A stretch of 64,000 bases of DNA from Streptomyces sp. S3(2020) (GCF_013044505.1 NZ_JABERD010000012.1:37642-101641); one strand, 5' to 3'; shown: positions 19,141 to 28,439, numbered from the stretch's first letter. The notes: generated by a model from the sequence alone, not told the origin. Program-made: numbers and translations.

Positions 19141-19908
19141 GTGGACGCGGAGCAAGGCCAGGGCGGTGTACGCAGTGTGCGCCGGGCGCTGGACATCCTG
19201 TCGCTGCTGACCGAGGATCAGCCCACCGTTCCGCTGCGGGACATGGTCGAGGCCACCGGACTGCCGAAGACCACCGTGGTGCGGCTGGTGCAGACACTGG
19301 AGCAGTACGGGCTGCTGTGGGCCACGCCCGCCGGCTACTCGGCCGGGCCCGGTCTGTGGCGCTGGGCCCATCTCGCCCACACCAGCTGGGAGTTGCCCCC
19401 GGACACCCAGAAGCTGCTGCGGGATCTGGCGGACCGGCGCGGTGAGACGGCGAACCTGATGATCCGCCGTGACATCCACCGCGTCTGTGTGGCCCAGCAG
19501 GAGAGTCCGCAGCCGCTGCGGCACGTGGTGCGGGTCGGTGACGAACTGCCCCTGTGGGCGGGCGCCTCGTCCAAGGTGCTCCTCATCGGCGCGACCGACG
19601 GTCTGCTCCAGCGGGTCGCCGCCGCCTCGCCGCACGGGGTGGCGCATGTCGAGCAGCTGCGGCAGTGGGCCGAGGAGGCCACGACACACGGCTACGCGGT
19701 GAGTCACGGCGAGCGTGACGTCGGCCTGACGGCGGTCGCCGTGCCCATCACGACCCACTCGGGCGTGGTGGTCGCCTCGCTCTCGCTCAGCGGTCCCTCC
19801 GCGCGCATCCCGGACCGCGTGACCAAGGACTTCGCGCACGACCTGACGCAGGTGGCCGCGCGTATCGCCTCCCAGGGTTTCGACCACCCCCTGGGGCCGC
19901 GCGGCTGA
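19141..19908 (+). CDS. IclR-family transcriptional regulator
   Basis: 255 residues. N-terminal winged helix: VRRALDILSLLTEDQPTVPL, then DMVEATGLPKTTVVRLVQTL as recognition helix (about 36-55). The C-terminal effector domain contains the GASSKVLL and AVAVPITTHSGVVVASLSLSG segments of the IclR GAF-like fold. GTG with AAGGAGA upstream. Located between the transport/ALDH operon and the CoA-transferase/lyase pair, it most likely controls both. Confidence 0.92.
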   Translation: MDAEQGQGGVRSVRRALDILSLLTEDQPTVPLRDMVEATGLPKTTVVRLVQTLEQYGLLWATPAGYSAGPGLWRWAHLAHTSWELPPDTQKLLRDLADRRGETANLMIRRDIHRVCVAQQESPQPLRHVVRVGDELPLWAGASSKVLLIGATDGLLQRVAAASPHGVAHVEQLRQWAEEATTHGYAVSHGERDVGLTAVAVPITTHSGVVVASLSLSGPSARIPDRVTKDFAHDLTQVAARIASQGFDHPLGPRG

Positions 19909-19959
19909 CGTACACGCCGACAACCGGCGCCGTCCGCGGCGCCCGGAAGGAGACGCCCC

Positions 19960-21159
19960 ATGCACGTCCGACCGCTCGACGGCATCCGCGTTCTGGACCT
20001 CACGAACGTGCTGGCCGGGCCCTACTGCAGCTACCAACTCATGCTCCTGGGCGCCGAAGTGGTCAAGATCGAGCGACCCGGACAAGGCGATCTCGCGCGC
20101 GGCCTCGGCCCCGATCCCGCGTTGAACCGCGACGGCGTCGGGGCCTCCTTCCTGGCCCAGAACGCGGGCAAGAAATCCCTGGAACTGGACCTCAAGGACA
20201 CCACCGACCAGGCCTTCTTCGAGACCCTCCTGGGCGGCGCCGATGTCCTCCTGGAGAACTTCCGGGCAGGCGTCCTGGCCCGGATGGGCTACGACACGGA
20301 CCGCCTCGGCCGGATCAACGAGCGGCTCGTCTACTGCTCCATCTCCGGCTTCGGCCACACCGGTCCGATGAGCGACGCCCCCGCCTACGACCAGATCGTG
20401 CAGGGCCTGACCGGGATGATGAGCATCACCGGCACCCCGGACACGGCGCCCCAGCGGGTCGGCTTCCCGGTCTGTGACACCACGGGCGGTCTGATGGCCG
20501 CCCTCGCCATCAGCGCGGCCCTTCTGCACCGCGAACGCACCGGACAGGGCAGCCGGTTGGATGTCTCCATGCTGGAGGTGTCCCTGTCGGCGATGGGCTG
20601 GGCGGTGTCGAACTACCTGGTCAGCGGGGTCCCGCCGAGGCCCTTGGGCGACCAGAACGCCACCGCGGCTCCCTCCGGCACCTTCCGCGCCCTCGACGGG
20701 CCCCTGAACATCTCCGCCAATCAGCAGGGCCAGTTCGAGACCCTCTGCCGTCTGGTGGGCGCACCCGGTCTCGTCACCGATCCGCGCTTCGGCGACCGCG
20801 AACAGCGCAAGGCCCATCGCAGCGAGCTCAACGCCGCCCTCGACGCGGCCCTGTCGGCCAGACCGGCGGCCGACTGGGAGAGCGAGCTGACCGCGGCCGG
20901 GGTGCCCGCCGCCCGGGTACTGACCGTGCCGCAGGCCCTGGAGCAACCGCAGTTGGACCACCGCCGCTTCGTCTCCGAGCTGGAGCATCCCGGGCGCGCC
21001 GGGGAACCCCTGCGGGTGGTGGGCAGCGGTGTGCTCTTCGACGGGGAGGCGTTCGCACCCACGGCCAGTCCGCCGCTGCTCGGCGAGCACAACCACGAAC
21101 GGCAGGCCCTGGCCCGCCGTTGGACGTCCCGGGCCGCCGAGGAGGCGGCCGCGTCATGA
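19960..21159 (+). CDS. CaiB/BaiF (class III) CoA transferase
   Basis: 399 residues of the formyl-CoA transferase family. N-terminal GIRVLDLTNVLAGPYCSYQL, GAEVVKIERPGQGD, FLAQNAGKKSLELDL and LLENFRAGVLARMGYD are family hallmarks; the catalytic Asp is expected near YDQIVQGLTGMM (about residue 145-150). It moves CoA between carboxylic acids. Next to a citryl-CoA-lyase-like gene it probably makes the CoA thioester which that lyase cleaves. GGAAGGAGA precedes the ATG; 51 bases after iclR. Confidence 0.9.
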   Translation: MHVRPLDGIRVLDLTNVLAGPYCSYQLMLLGAEVVKIERPGQGDLARGLGPDPALNRDGVGASFLAQNAGKKSLELDLKDTTDQAFFETLLGGADVLLENFRAGVLARMGYDTDRLGRINERLVYCSISGFGHTGPMSDAPAYDQIVQGLTGMMSITGTPDTAPQRVGFPVCDTTGGLMAALAISAALLHRERTGQGSRLDVSMLEVSLSAMGWAVSNYLVSGVPPRPLGDQNATAAPSGTFRALDGPLNISANQQGQFETLCRLVGAPGLVTDPRFGDREQRKAHRSELNAALDAALSARPAADWESELTAAGVPAARVLTVPQALEQPQLDHRRFVSELEHPGRAGEPLRVVGSGVLFDGEAFAPTASPPLLGEHNHERQALARRWTSRAAEEAAAS

Positions 21160-21941
21160 GCGCCGACGAGAGCGCGCTGTGGTGGGCCACCGCGATCAGC
21201 CATATCGAGCCCGGCAGCATCGAGCTCCGCGGCCGCCCCGTCCAGTCCCTGATCGGCTCCGCCGGCCTGGTGGACGTCATCTGGCTGCTGCTGCGCGGCG
21301 ATCTGCCGAACGCCCGCGAGTCCGCCCTGCTGGAGGCCGCCCTCGTGGCCGGCGTGGACCACGGTCCGCAGGCCCCCTCCATCGCCGCCGCCCGTATGGC
21401 CGCCACCTGCGGAATCGGCCTCAACAACGCGATGGCCACCGGCGTCAACATGCTCGGCGACTCCCACGGCGGCGCGGGGCAGCAGTGCGTGGAGATGCTC
21501 GACGACATCCGCGACCGCCATGAGATCGACGGCAGTTGGGCGGACGCGGCCCGTACGGTCATGGCCGACTGGCAGCGGCGTTCCCGCTATCTGCCCGGCT
21601 TCGGTCACCGCTTCCACCCGGTCGACCCGCGCCGCGACCCGCTGATCGGCCTGGTCCGCCAGGCGGTCGAGGACGGGATCGTCCGCGGCGACCACCTCGA
21701 CGCCGCCCTGGCCGTGGAGGAAGCACTGCTGCGACGCCCCCGCCCCGTGCCGATGAACATCGACGGCGCCACCGCCGTCATCTACGCCGAGCTGGGCTTT
21801 CCCGCGCCGCTCGCCCGCGGTCTGTTCGTCCTCAGCCGCTCCGTGGGCCTGCTCGCCCACGCCTGGGAGGAGATGGGCCAGGGCCGCCGGAACAAGGGCC
21901 CGATCCCGCGCGGCGTGCTGCCCGCCCGTCTCGACGGCTGA
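21156..21941 (+). CDS. Citrate-synthase-fold lyase (citryl-CoA lyase type)
   Basis: 261 residues, shorter than citrate synthases (about 370-430) but like the citryl-CoA lyase subgroup. The catalytic triad is present: His104 in GDSHGGAG, His151 in LPGFGHRFHPVDPR, and Asp203 in MNIDGA. In citryl-CoA lyases this fold splits (S)-citryl-CoA-type thioesters into acetyl-CoA and a 2-oxo acid. Start ATGA overlaps the CoA transferase stop, so the two enzymes are translationally coupled. The 2-oxo acid would be a natural substrate for the divergently encoded ThDP enzyme. Confidence 0.82.
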   Translation: MSADESALWWATAISHIEPGSIELRGRPVQSLIGSAGLVDVIWLLLRGDLPNARESALLEAALVAGVDHGPQAPSIAAARMAATCGIGLNNAMATGVNMLGDSHGGAGQQCVEMLDDIRDRHEIDGSWADAARTVMADWQRRSRYLPGFGHRFHPVDPRRDPLIGLVRQAVEDGIVRGDHLDAALAVEEALLRRPRPVPMNIDGATAVIYAELGFPAPLARGLFVLSRSVGLLAHAWEEMGQGRRNKGPIPRGVLPARLDG

Positions 21942-22101
21942 ACAAGTCCCGTCCCGCCCCCTTGCCACACCCGTGGCACATCCCTAACGTAACGCCAACC
22001 ACAGTGCGGGTTGTGCAAACCGTACAGCGGACCACGAGCCGCAGAGCTCCTCCCTCCCCCACCTCATGCGAGTCAGACGCATGCGCCACGAAAGAGGGAT
22101 C

Positions 22102-24240
22102 ATGGACAGACGCAGCTTTCTCACGTCGACGACCTTCGGGACGGCGGGCACCGTCGCCCTGTTCGGCACGTCCGTCGCCCAGGCGGCCGAGACCTCCGGC
22201 GGGTCGGCGCTCCCCGTGCCGCCCCAGTCGCACCGGGCCGCCGACAAGGACTACCCCAAGGCCGGCGGCAACCTCGGCAACCACAGCTACTCGTCGCTGA
22301 AGCAGATCACCACGGCCAACGTCCGCACGTTGCGCGGGGCTTGGCGCATCGACCTGGAGGGCGGTTCCACCTCCGCCCACCAGCAGTGCGCGGTCATCGC
22401 GCAGGACGGCATCCTCTACGCCGTCACCACCCAGCAGAACGTCTTCGCCGTCGACGGCCGCACGGGAGCCGTGCGCTGGAAGACCAGTGTCGGTACCGAG
22501 ACCACCAACATGCGCGGCGTCGCCCTGGGGCAGGGACTCGCCTTCACCATCTCCGGCGCCAACATCGTCCACGCCCTGGACCAGCGGACCGGCGCCGTCG
22601 TCTGGACCCGCGAGCTGCTCGTCGAGGACCAGGGGGACCCCGGCTGCGACCCCGAGAGCGGTCAGTGCGGGGGCAGTTCGGGCGGGCTGGCCGGTGCGGT
22701 CGTCTACTGGGACGGCCTGATCTACATCGGCACCGAGGGCAGCACCGCCGGAGCCCGCGGCCGCGGATACGCGCTCGACGCGGCGACCGGAGAGCTCGCC
22801 TGGACGTTCTGGGGCACCCCGGGCCCCGGCGAGTACGGACACGACACCTGGGAGGGCGACTCCTGGAAGAACGGCGGCGCGGTGTGCTGGATCCACCCCG
22901 CCATCGACCCCGAACTCGGCCTGGTCTACTGGACGTTCGGCAACCCCTACCCCCGCACCGACGGCTCCTTGCGCGGCGGGGACAACCTGTTCTCCAACTG
23001 CCTGGTCGCCATCGACGCCAAGACGGGTGAACGGCGCTGGCACTTCCAGTCCGTCCACCACGACATCTGGGACTACGACAACGTCATGTCCCCCGTCCTG
23101 GCGGACCTGTCGATCGACGGGAGGAAGCGCCGGGTCGTCGTCTACGGCAGCAAGACCGGCATGTACTACGTCCTCGACCGCGTCACGGGAGAGCCCGTCC
23201 ACGGGATGGAGGAGCGCGCCGTACCGCAGCACGCGCTCCAGAAGACCGCCCCCACCCAGCCCTTCCCCGGCGGCGAGCCCTTCGTGGAGAGCGAGCCCCG
23301 CCTGGACAAGGCCACCCGGCCGGTCCCCTTCTATCCCACCGGCGGGATCTACGAGGTCTTCTGGGACCGCGCCACCATCCTGTTCCCCGGCGCGGGCGGC
23401 GGCGCCGACTGGGCCTTCCCCTCCTTCAGCCACCGCACCGGCCTCGTCTACGTCGGCTACGGCCTGATCAACTCCGCGTACTCCAACACCCGCGGCGGAC
23501 GCGTCAACACCGCCCGCCCGCTGGGCGAGTACTTCGCCGGAGGCCTCGCCGCGGTCGACCCGCGCACCAACACCGTGGCCTGGCGCCGCGAGGGCGACTG
23601 GTCCCTCGCCCACGGCAACGGCGTACTGAGCACCGCCGGGGGCGTGTTGTTCCAGGGCCGTCCCGACGGAGTCCTCACGGCCCTCGACGACCGCGACGGC
23701 CGGCAGCTGTGGAGCTGGCAGTGCGGGGCCGGTGTGAACACCAGCCCGCTGACGTACGAGATCGACGGGGAGCAGTACGTCGCCGTCCTGGCCGGCGGCA
23801 ACTGGCTGCCGTATCCCGACATCCCCAAGGGGGACAGCCTGTGGGCGTTCAAGCTCGACGGTGGCGTCGGACCGGCCGCCGCCCCCACTGCGCCCTCGCG
23901 CCGCAACCAGATCCGCGTGGCCGCGGTGACCGGCGACACCGTCACCCTGGGCCGCGTCTGGAACAGCACGACCCAGACGCCGGGAACGACGGAGAACCTC
24001 GTGGCCCAGAACGCCATGGCGCCCCAGCATCTTCGTGTCGCGACGGGCACGACCGTCACCTTCACCAACCCGGCGGACAACAGGTCCGCGCACGGCGCCG
24101 TGTCGTTCTTCGAGGCCGAGTTCGACAGCGGGCTGCTCATGCCGGGCCAGTCGTACACGCACACCTTCGAGACACCCGGCGAGTACTTCTACAACGATCC
24201 GATCGCACCCCAGAGCACCGGAAAGATCGTCGTGAGCTGA
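22102..24240 (+). CDS. Tat-exported PQQ-type beta-propeller protein with C-terminal cupredoxin-like domain
   Basis: 712 residues. A Tat signal (MDRRSFLTSTTFG...SVAQA) is followed by an eight-bladed quinoprotein-type propeller (about 60-610) with repeated motifs such as DGRTGAVRWK, DQRTGAVVWT, DAATGELAWTFWGTPG and DAKTGERRWHFQ. In methanol/ethanol dehydrogenases this propeller binds PQQ and Ca2+. The last about 85 residues form a cupredoxin-like fold (MAPQHLRVATGTTVTFTNPAD...GEYFYNDPIAPQSTGKIVV) in place of the usual cytochrome c domain. The loop that normally has Cys-His-Met copper ligands reads YFYNDPIAPQ, so type 1 copper binding looks lost. GAGGGA precedes the ATG; an upstream ATG is less likely. 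Confidence 0.82.
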   Translation: MDRRSFLTSTTFGTAGTVALFGTSVAQAAETSGGSALPVPPQSHRAADKDYPKAGGNLGNHSYSSLKQITTANVRTLRGAWRIDLEGGSTSAHQQCAVIAQDGILYAVTTQQNVFAVDGRTGAVRWKTSVGTETTNMRGVALGQGLAFTISGANIVHALDQRTGAVVWTRELLVEDQGDPGCDPESGQCGGSSGGLAGAVVYWDGLIYIGTEGSTAGARGRGYALDAATGELAWTFWGTPGPGEYGHDTWEGDSWKNGGAVCWIHPAIDPELGLVYWTFGNPYPRTDGSLRGGDNLFSNCLVAIDAKTGERRWHFQSVHHDIWDYDNVMSPVLADLSIDGRKRRVVVYGSKTGMYYVLDRVTGEPVHGMEERAVPQHALQKTAPTQPFPGGEPFVESEPRLDKATRPVPFYPTGGIYEVFWDRATILFPGAGGGADWAFPSFSHRTGLVYVGYGLINSAYSNTRGGRVNTARPLGEYFAGGLAAVDPRTNTVAWRREGDWSLAHGNGVLSTAGGVLFQGRPDGVLTALDDRDGRQLWSWQCGAGVNTSPLTYEIDGEQYVAVLAGGNWLPYPDIPKGDSLWAFKLDGGVGPAAAPTAPSRRNQIRVAAVTGDTVTLGRVWNSTTQTPGTTENLVAQNAMAPQHLRVATGTTVTFTNPADNRSAHGAVSFFEAEFDSGLLMPGQSYTHTFETPGEYFYNDPIAPQSTGKIVVS

Positions 24241-24256
24241 GGAAGGGCAGTCGACC

Positions 24257-25210
24257 ATGACATCGAGAGCCAGATTCGCCGCACTGGGCGTCGCCCTGAG
24301 CGCCCTCGTGGCCACCGCCACCGTGAGCTTCGCCCAGGGCGGGGTGGGGCAGGGTGCACAGGAACTGGGCGACCCCGACTACGGCGTGTGCCGGGGCACG
24401 AACGCCCGCTGCTACCACGACTGGGGCAACTTCGACGCCTCCCAGGGCTACCGGATCCTCCTCTACACGCGTACCGCGGGTCCCCGTCACGCCAACCTCG
24501 GGCCGGCCCTGTCCACCGGACTCAACCCGCCGCTCACCCCCGCGAACGTCGTCCAGAACGCGGTCCGCGCGATGGGCGCGGACAACGGCTTCCAGGTCGA
24601 CTACACCGAGGACGTCACCCAACTGGCCTCCCCGGCCACCCTGTTCCGCTACGACGCGGTCGTCTTCTTCTCCACGAGCCGCGACACGCTCGACGACGCC
24701 GCGCAGACCTCGCTGCGCCAGTACCTGCGCGGCGGCGGGGGTTTCGTGGGCATCCACAACGCCTTCGGTACGGAGTACAACTGGCCTTGGTACGAGGGCC
24801 TGTTGGGCGGGGCGAACTTCTACGACCACGGGCCCGTGCAGCCGGGCACCGTACGTGTGGTGGGCCGCAAGGACGCCTCGACCGCCTCGCTGCCGTCGAC
24901 GTGGACCTTCACCGACGAGTGGTACAACCTGGTCCCGGCCCCCTCGAAGGTCCGTGTGCTGGCCGAGGTCGACGAGAGCACCCTGGCGGAGGGCGTGGCC
25001 GGGAACTACCACCACCCCGGGCACGGCAAGGACCATCCGGTCGCCTGGTGCCAGTACTACGACGGCGGTCGCGCCTGGCTCACCACCCTCGGCCATGACG
25101 CGCGGGCGTTCTCCACCGACGGCTCCTACGCCGGTGCCGCCGCGTTCCAGAAGCTGGTCCTCGGCGGCATCGAGTCGGCGATGGGGAAGCGCCCGTTCTG
25201 TCGTGGATGA
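24257..25210 (+). CDS. Secreted ThuA-like (trehalose-utilisation-type) protein
   Basis: 317 residues with an N-terminal signal peptide (cleavage probably after SFAQ, about residue 27) and a ThuA domain, a glutamine-amidotransferase-like fold: ILLYTRTAGPRHANL, FRYDAVVFFSTSRD, LRGGGGFVGIHNAFGTEYNWPWYEGLLGG, and NYHHPGHGKDHPVAWCQYYDGGRAWLTTLGH. The His-rich sugar-site segment is intact. ThuA domains act in disaccharide oxidation or keto-sugar metabolism in rhizobia. It sits 16 bases after the PQQ-type gene, so a shared extracellular sugar or alcohol oxidation is likely (inference). Confidence 0.85.
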   Translation: MTSRARFAALGVALSALVATATVSFAQGGVGQGAQELGDPDYGVCRGTNARCYHDWGNFDASQGYRILLYTRTAGPRHANLGPALSTGLNPPLTPANVVQNAVRAMGADNGFQVDYTEDVTQLASPATLFRYDAVVFFSTSRDTLDDAAQTSLRQYLRGGGGFVGIHNAFGTEYNWPWYEGLLGGANFYDHGPVQPGTVRVVGRKDASTASLPSTWTFTDEWYNLVPAPSKVRVLAEVDESTLAEGVAGNYHHPGHGKDHPVAWCQYYDGGRAWLTTLGHDARAFSTDGSYAGAAAFQKLVLGGIESAMGKRPFCRG

Positions 25211-25242
25211 CCGCGACGGTCCGATGACCGGCAGCCGGGGTC

Positions 25243-25317
25243 GGGGCGGGCCGTGGCAGTTCCTCGCGCGGCGGCCCCGGGATGTGGTGCCGCGCCGCGC
25301 TCCTCCGGGCCCGCCCC
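25243..25317. terminator. Long inverted repeat between convergent genes
   Basis: GGGGCGGGCC (25243-25252) and GGCCCGCCCC (25308-25317) are perfect 10-base arms with a 55-base loop between the ThuA gene and the ammonium transporter gene. It could act as a bidirectional terminator. No U-tract, as is usual in this GC range. Confidence 0.45.
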
Positions 25318-25331
25318 AGGTTCCGCCCGCC

Positions 25332-26627
25332 TCACCCCGCAGGGGCAGGCTCCGGGGCGGGGGCGTTGGCCGGCGTGTGGGTGAGGTCGTAGGCGCTCTC
25401 CGCGTGGAGGTGGACGTCGACGCCCTCCTGTTCCGCCTCCGGGTGGACCCGCAGGCCCATCGTCTTGTCGAGGGCCTTGGCGATCAGCCAGGTCACGCCG
25501 AAGGAGTACGCCAGTACGGCGAAGGCACCGACGGCCTGCTTGCCGAGGAGGGAGAGGCCACCGCCGTACAGGAGACCGTCGACGCCGTTGGGGGCGTCCG
25601 ACGTGGCGAGGATGCCGACCAGCAGGGTGCCGGTGATGCCTCCGACGAGGTGGATACCGACGACGTCGAGGGAGTCGTCGTAGCCGAACCGGTACTTGAG
25701 GCCGACCGCGAGGGCGCACACCGCGCCGCCGACCGCGCCGAGCGCGAGGGCGCCGACCGGGGAGACCGCACCGCAGGACGGGGTGATGGCGACGAGTCCC
25801 GCGATCGCGCCGGACGCGGCGCCGAGGGTGGTGGGGTGGCCGTCGCGGAGCTTCTCCACGAGGAGCCAGCCGAGCATCGCGGAGCAGGTGGCGGTGAGGG
25901 TGTTGAGGACGACGACCGAGGCGGCGTTCGAGGACGTCAGCGCGGAGCCGCCGTTGAAGCCGAACCAGCCGAACCAGAGCAGACCCGCGCCGAGCATCAC
26001 CAGGGGCAGGTTGTGGGGCTTGTCCGCGCCGCCCTCCTTCTTCCAGCCGAGGCGCTTGCCGAGGACGAGGATCATCGCCAGCGCCGCCGCGCCCGAGTTG
26101 ATGTGGACGGCCGTGCCGCCCGCGAAGTCGATCGCGCCGAGCTTGTTGACGATCCAGCCGCCGGTCACGTCCTTGCCGTCGAAGGCGAACACCCAGTGGG
26201 CGACCGGCAGATAGACCAGCGTCACCCAGATCCCGGTGAACGCCATCCAGGCGCCGAACTTGATGCGGTCCGAGATCGCCCCGCAGATCAGGGCGGCGGT
26301 GAGGGCCGCGAACAGGGCCTGGAAGGCGACGAAGACGGAGAGCGGGATGACGGCCTTCGGGTCGTCCTTCATGACGCCGCTCAGGCCGAAGTACTCGGTG
26401 ACGTCACCGAGGATCCCGGCGCCGCCGATCGAGTCGCCGAAGGAGGCCGAGTAGCCGTAGACGACCCAGATGCAGCCGACCAGGGCGACGGACCCGAACG
26501 TCATCATGATCATGTTCAGGACGCTCTTGGCGGCGACCATGCCGCCGTAGAAGAGCGCGAGGCCCGGCACCATGAGACAGACCAGTGCCGTGCTCGCGAG
26601 CATCCAAGCGGTACTTCCGGTGTCCAT
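25332..26627 (-). CDS. amt: Amt-family ammonium/methylammonium transporter
   Basis: 431 residues, 11 membrane helices. Family motifs: PGLALFYGGMVAAKSVLNMIMM at the N-terminus, the pore histidine in FAGGTAVHINSGAAAL, LWFGWFGFNGGSAL and the second histidine in VVGIHLVGGITGTLLVG. The soluble tail after residue 385 is short. Amt proteins take up NH4+ and generally also methylammonium. It is not followed by glnK/glnD as in the usual nitrogen operon, but lies downstream of the glutamine-synthetase/N-methylglutamate group, which suggests a role in ammonium or methylammonium recapture. GGAG precedes the ATG. Confidence 0.93.
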   Translation of the reverse strand: MDTGSTAWMLASTALVCLMVPGLALFYGGMVAAKSVLNMIMMTFGSVALVGCIWVVYGYSASFGDSIGGAGILGDVTEYFGLSGVMKDDPKAVIPLSVFVAFQALFAALTAALICGAISDRIKFGAWMAFTGIWVTLVYLPVAHWVFAFDGKDVTGGWIVNKLGAIDFAGGTAVHINSGAAALAMILVLGKRLGWKKEGGADKPHNLPLVMLGAGLLWFGWFGFNGGSALTSSNAASVVVLNTLTATCSAMLGWLLVEKLRDGHPTTLGAASGAIAGLVAITPSCGAVSPVGALALGAVGGAVCALAVGLKYRFGYDDSLDVVGIHLVGGITGTLLVGILATSDAPNGVDGLLYGGGLSLLGKQAVGAFAVLAYSFGVTWLIAKALDKTMGLRVHPEAEQEGVDVHLHAESAYDLTHTPANAPAPEPAPAG

Positions 26628-26666
26628 GCGTACACTCCGAGGAGAGGTCCAGCAGTGGGAAACTTC

Positions 26667-26697
26667 GTTTCACCGCAGTAGACCGGGAGTGCGTTAC
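26667..26697 (-). promoter_or_regulatory. Possible GlnR-type site upstream of amt
   Basis: On the minus strand GTAAC (26693-26697), then TCTAC (26678-26682) and GAAAC (26667-26671), the latter two separated by 6 bases as in actinobacterial GlnR a/b half-sites (gTnAC-n6-GAAAC). The first element has irregular spacing, so this is only a tentative nitrogen-control site. Confidence 0.25.
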
Positions 26698-26729
26698 GAG
26701 ACTCGACCGTGGCCGATTAACGACGGGTT

Positions 26730-27344
26730 TCAGTGCGGGGCGCTGTCCCCGAAAGCCGTCACCGTCAGGAAGCGGATCGGCAACTCGACGAGTTTCTCGG
26801 GGCCGTGCGGGGCCTCGCCGTCGAACTGGAGGGCGTCGCCGGGGCGCAGGGTGTAGCTGGACTTGCCGTGGCCGTAGACCATGACGCCTTCCAGCATGTA
26901 GAGGAGTTCGGTGCCGGCGTGCTGGAAGAGCGGGAAGACCTCGCTCTGTTCGGTGAGGGTGACAAGCAGGGCGTCCATCCGCTTGTGGGCGCCCCTCAGC
27001 GAGCCGAGCTGGGCGTACTCGTGGCCGACTCTCGTCCCCCGCCGGACGATCCGGGCGCCGTGACCGGCGGGCACGAAGACCGCCTCGCGTTCGTCGTCCA
27101 TGCCGCGGAACAGGGCGGTGACCGGGACGTCGAGACCCCGCGCGAGCCGGGAGAGCGTGGTGAGGCTGCACGCGGTCTGGGCGTTCTCGATCTTCGACAG
27201 CATGGCCTTGGAGATGCCGACCCGCTGGGCCATCTCACCGACCGAGAGGCCCGCCGCCTGCCGGTACTCACGGGCCCGGACCGCGATGACGCGCTCCAGG
27301 GCCTCGTCGTCTGAGTCCGCTGCGGATTCGGGGTTCTCGGTCAT
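26730..27344 (-). CDS. XRE-cupin transcriptional regulator
   Basis: 204 residues. HTH_3 domain about 15-75: YRQAAGLSVGEMAQRVGISK, KAMLSKIENAQTACSLTTLSRLARGL. The C-terminal cupin is at about 110-200, with ELLYMLEGVMVYGHGKSSYTL and GDALQFDGEAPHGPEKL as the two cupin motifs. Regulators of this type often respond to amino acids or polyamines. It follows the flavoprotein oxidase gene by 9 bases, so it is the last gene of the glnT-mgs operon and is likely its local regulator. Confidence 0.9.
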   Translation of the reverse strand: MTENPESAADSDDEALERVIAVRAREYRQAAGLSVGEMAQRVGISKAMLSKIENAQTACSLTTLSRLARGLDVPVTALFRGMDDEREAVFVPAGHGARIVRRGTRVGHEYAQLGSLRGAHKRMDALLVTLTEQSEVFPLFQHAGTELLYMLEGVMVYGHGKSSYTLRPGDALQFDGEAPHGPEKLVELPIRFLTVTAFGDSAPH

Positions 27345-27353
27345 CGGCGCATC

Positions 27354-28439
27354 CTATGCCGAGCGGTCCAGCCGGAAGCGGGGGTGGGGCTCGGCACGGC
27401 CCGTGGCGAGGTCGGCGGCCATCGCGCCGATGAGCGGGGTGAACTTGGCGCCCTGGCCGGAGCAGGGGGAGACGATGACGACGGGGCCGTGCCGGTCGAG
27501 GACGAAGTCGTCCTTCGGGGCGGTGGTGTACAGGCAGGTCGCCTCCGCCACCGGGTCGGGGTCCAGGCCCGGGAGCCGGTCGCGGACGAAGTCGCTCACG
27601 CGGGTGCGCGACGACGGGTCGACGACACCGGTCCGGGTACTGGCCCTGGCGGGGGTGCCGCGGTCGTGCTCGGCGACCTTCATGGCGGGCAGCGGTCCGC
27701 CGTCGCCGCCGGACGGCAGCCCGTACGTCTGCATCGACTCGTCCTTGAAGACCAGGGTCGGCCACCCGGCCGAGGACTCCCGCTGACGGAAGTGGAAGAC
27801 CTGCTGCTGGGTCACCTTCAACTCCGGCAGCCGGACGGGCAGTTCGAGCTCGGGCAGCCAGGCCCCGGCGGCGATCACCACGGTGTCGGCGGTCAGTTCA
27901 CGGCCGTCGTCCGTACGCAGACGGACCTTCTCCCCCACGTCGAACCCGGTGACCCGTACGCCGATCCACGCGTCCGCCCCGTGCTCGATGGCCCTGCGCA
28001 CACACGCCGCGACGGTCTCGTCGGCATCGAGCACCCCGGCGCCCGGGTGGTACAGGACCGGCCCGTCGAAGCGGATGTACGGCCAGCGCTCCGACGCGGC
28101 CTCGGCGCCCAGGACCTCGTGCGGCACTCCGGCCCCGCCCAGCGCTCCGGCCAGCCCCTCGGGGTCGCGCCCCGCCCCGAAGTCGACACCGCCGGTCATG
28201 CGCAGCAAGGGGGTCGAGCTGTCGTGCTCCAGCTCGCGCCATTGCTCGTAGGCCCGCCCGGTCAGGTCCACGTACAGGCCGTCGGCGTACGCCCGTCGGA
28301 AGATCCGCGAGCTGCCGTGCGAGCTCCCCCGCCGGTGGCCGATGTCGTACGCCTCGATCAGCGTGACCTCGTGGCCCCGCCGGGCCAGTTGCCAGGCGGT
28401 GGCCGCGCCCATCAGACCGGCACCCACGACTGCGATCAC
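27354..28439 (-). CDS. Monomeric-sarcosine-oxidase-like flavoprotein (candidate N-methylglutamate oxidase)
   Basis: 361 residues, DAO fold with FAD-binding GAGLMG at residues 6-11. All key residues of monomeric sarcosine oxidase have counterparts: Arg45 and Arg48 (SSRIFRR), Lys254 and His258 (MKVAEH) for oxygen activation, Cys302 for covalent FAD linkage and Tyr304 (ATCLYTTAPKDDF), and Lys332 (GQGAKF). Such enzymes demethylate secondary amino acids with O2, giving formaldehyde and H2O2. Encoded right after an N-methylglutamate-synthase-like subunit (GTGA overlap), its likely substrate is N-methylglutamate (inference); sarcosine or another N-methyl amino acid is possible. Confidence 0.85.
   Translation of the reverse strand: MIAVVGAGLMGAATAWQLARRGHEVTLIEAYDIGHRRGSSHGSSRIFRRAYADGLYVDLTGRAYEQWRELEHDSSTPLLRMTGGVDFGAGRDPEGLAGALGGAGVPHEVLGAEAASERWPYIRFDGPVLYHPGAGVLDADETVAACVRRAIEHGADAWIGVRVTGFDVGEKVRLRTDDGRELTADTVVIAAGAWLPELELPVRLPELKVTQQQVFHFRQRESSAGWPTLVFKDESMQTYGLPSGGDGGPLPAMKVAEHDRGTPARASTRTGVVDPSSRTRVSDFVRDRLPGLDPDPVAEATCLYTTAPKDDFVLDRHGPVVIVSPCSGQGAKFTPLIGAMAADLATGRAEPHPRFRLDRSA

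Noticed and set aside
17405..19297. Upstream extension of the ThDP enzyme frame to over 1200 residues
   Set aside because: The extension is Arg/Pro rich nonsense overlapping the ALDH gene; the GTGA overlap start fits operon structure and family length.
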